Source: Methanobacteriota archaeon (GTDB lineage Archaea > Thermoplasmatota > Poseidoniia > Poseidoniales > Poseidoniaceae). Taken from it: 5,059 nucleotides of DNA. Position numbers and translations under genes: made by a program. Of the stretch, positions 4,881 to 5,059 are shown piece by piece; the stretch's first letter is position 1, and every line of letters starts with the position of its first letter. Location: positions 1 to 5,059 of the forward strand of contig JAPOHM010000118.1 of assembly GCA_029979405.1 (NCBI GenBank). The letters run 5' to 3'. The notes beneath the pieces are model-generated. The model ran no database searches, had not been told where the DNA came from, and saw only the letters and a program-made list of their open reading frames with translations.

Positions 4881-5031
4881 GAGGTAATTTGGGCTTGAGT
4901 CGCAAAGAACATGCTACTACAGTTAAGTCAAGATATCCGGCAGATTAGAACTGCCTCAACAAGCTCGCTTGGAGGGAGCGAAATCCCCCACTAATCATGG
5001 GACAGAGAAACCCCAAAGGAAATGATGAATT

Positions 5032-5059
5032 ATGAATGAACAAAAGCTTGAACAAAATC
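5032..5059 (+). CDS. Possible start of the next gene
   Basis: An ATG at 5032 opens a frame (MNEQKLEQN) that runs off the window. It follows the folded RNA region, and AAAGGA lies about 11 bases upstream as a weak ribosome site. Only nine codons are visible, so this is a guess from position. Confidence 0.3.

Larger units (their letters stand above)
3344..5015 (+). ncRNA. Candidate large structured non-coding RNA (about 1.6 kb, ends uncertain)
   Basis: No credible protein is encoded here, but hairpins follow one another almost without gaps. Examples beyond those listed separately: TGCTATG 3371-3377 with CATAGCA 3381-3387; TGACTC 3488-3493 with GGGTCA 3498-3503; ATTGC/GCAAT around 3848-3862; TACAGG 4063-4068 with CCTGTA 4078-4083; CCC-GAAA-GGG 4095-4104; GGAGTCG 4123-4129 with CGACTCC 4133-4139; TTTCACC 4278-4284 with GGTGAAA 4291-4297. 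Tetraloops are of types that stabilise RNA on the plus strand: cUUCGg at 4481-4484, a UUCG loop closed by TCGCA/TGCGA near 4645-4658, and GAAA at 4098-4101. Strand choice rests on these. It is not a tRNA, 5S/16S/23S rRNA or SRP RNA that I can recognise. Very large ornate RNAs (such as GOLLD and ROOL) are known from phages and metagenomes; this may be comparable, but I see no specific match. The listed limits only mark the folded region. AATATATG at 3503-3510 could be a TATA box, which would make the RNA start near 3530. Confidence 0.6.

Noticed and set aside
4746..5000. Exact 10-base direct repeat CTAATCATGG at 4746 and 4991
   Set aside because: Too short to claim as an attachment site or duplication in 5 kb; no integrase or tRNA end is present.
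3344..5015. Group II or group I intron
   Set aside because: No domain V-like hairpin with the AGC triad and GAAA loop, no typical GUGYG start tied to an intron-encoded protein, and no interrupted gene around it.

Overview
This window looks archaeal. It encodes a TFIIB-family transcription factor (TFB) with two cyclin-like repeats. Its start signals fit archaea: a Shine-Dalgarno core matching the archaeal 16S tail (GGGTGA, GGTGAT) inside gene clusters, and TATA-like boxes about 25-30 bp before first genes that lack a ribosome site. Small zinc-knuckle proteins, an antitoxin-like protein, a winged-helix-like protein, a phage-style glycosyltransferase and a large non-coding stretch suggest an accessory region, such as a virus, plasmid or genomic island. 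The lineage cannot be fixed from the sequence; an uncultured marine euryarchaeon or its virus is a guess.

Left part (1-1545, minus strand): three genes read right to left. They are a 65-residue unknown protein, a 39-residue zinc-ribbon protein and a GT-B glycosyltransferase whose C-terminus runs off the window. An 87-bp divergent spacer (1546-1632) separates them from a plus-strand cluster of four tightly packed small genes (1633-2412): a VapB-like antitoxin-family protein, a 136-residue probable winged-helix protein starting at TTG inside the previous stop, and two very small CxxC zinc-binding proteins. Several of these genes are shorter than usual gene-calling cut-offs. The cluster ends one base before the stop of the convergent tfb gene (2414-3316, minus).

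Right part (3317-5031): about 1.7 kb with no credible protein but very dense in inverted repeats. It holds three copies of a repeat unit about 160 bp apart, then many perfect or near-perfect hairpins, several with plus-strand UUCG-type or GNRA loops. I interpret it as a large structured non-coding RNA read on the plus strand, divergent from tfb; its exact ends are not visible. In its 3' half (about 4424-4552) two short motifs and an 8-bp helix resemble the P4 core of RNase P RNA but in swapped order, as in a circular permutation. This is tentative, because the same CCAGAG helix sequence occurs twice more upstream. A possible new reading frame begins at 5032 and leaves the window.

Functional links are inference: the small DNA/zinc-binding proteins and the divergent TFB look like a regulatory set, and tfb may share its upstream region with the large RNA.
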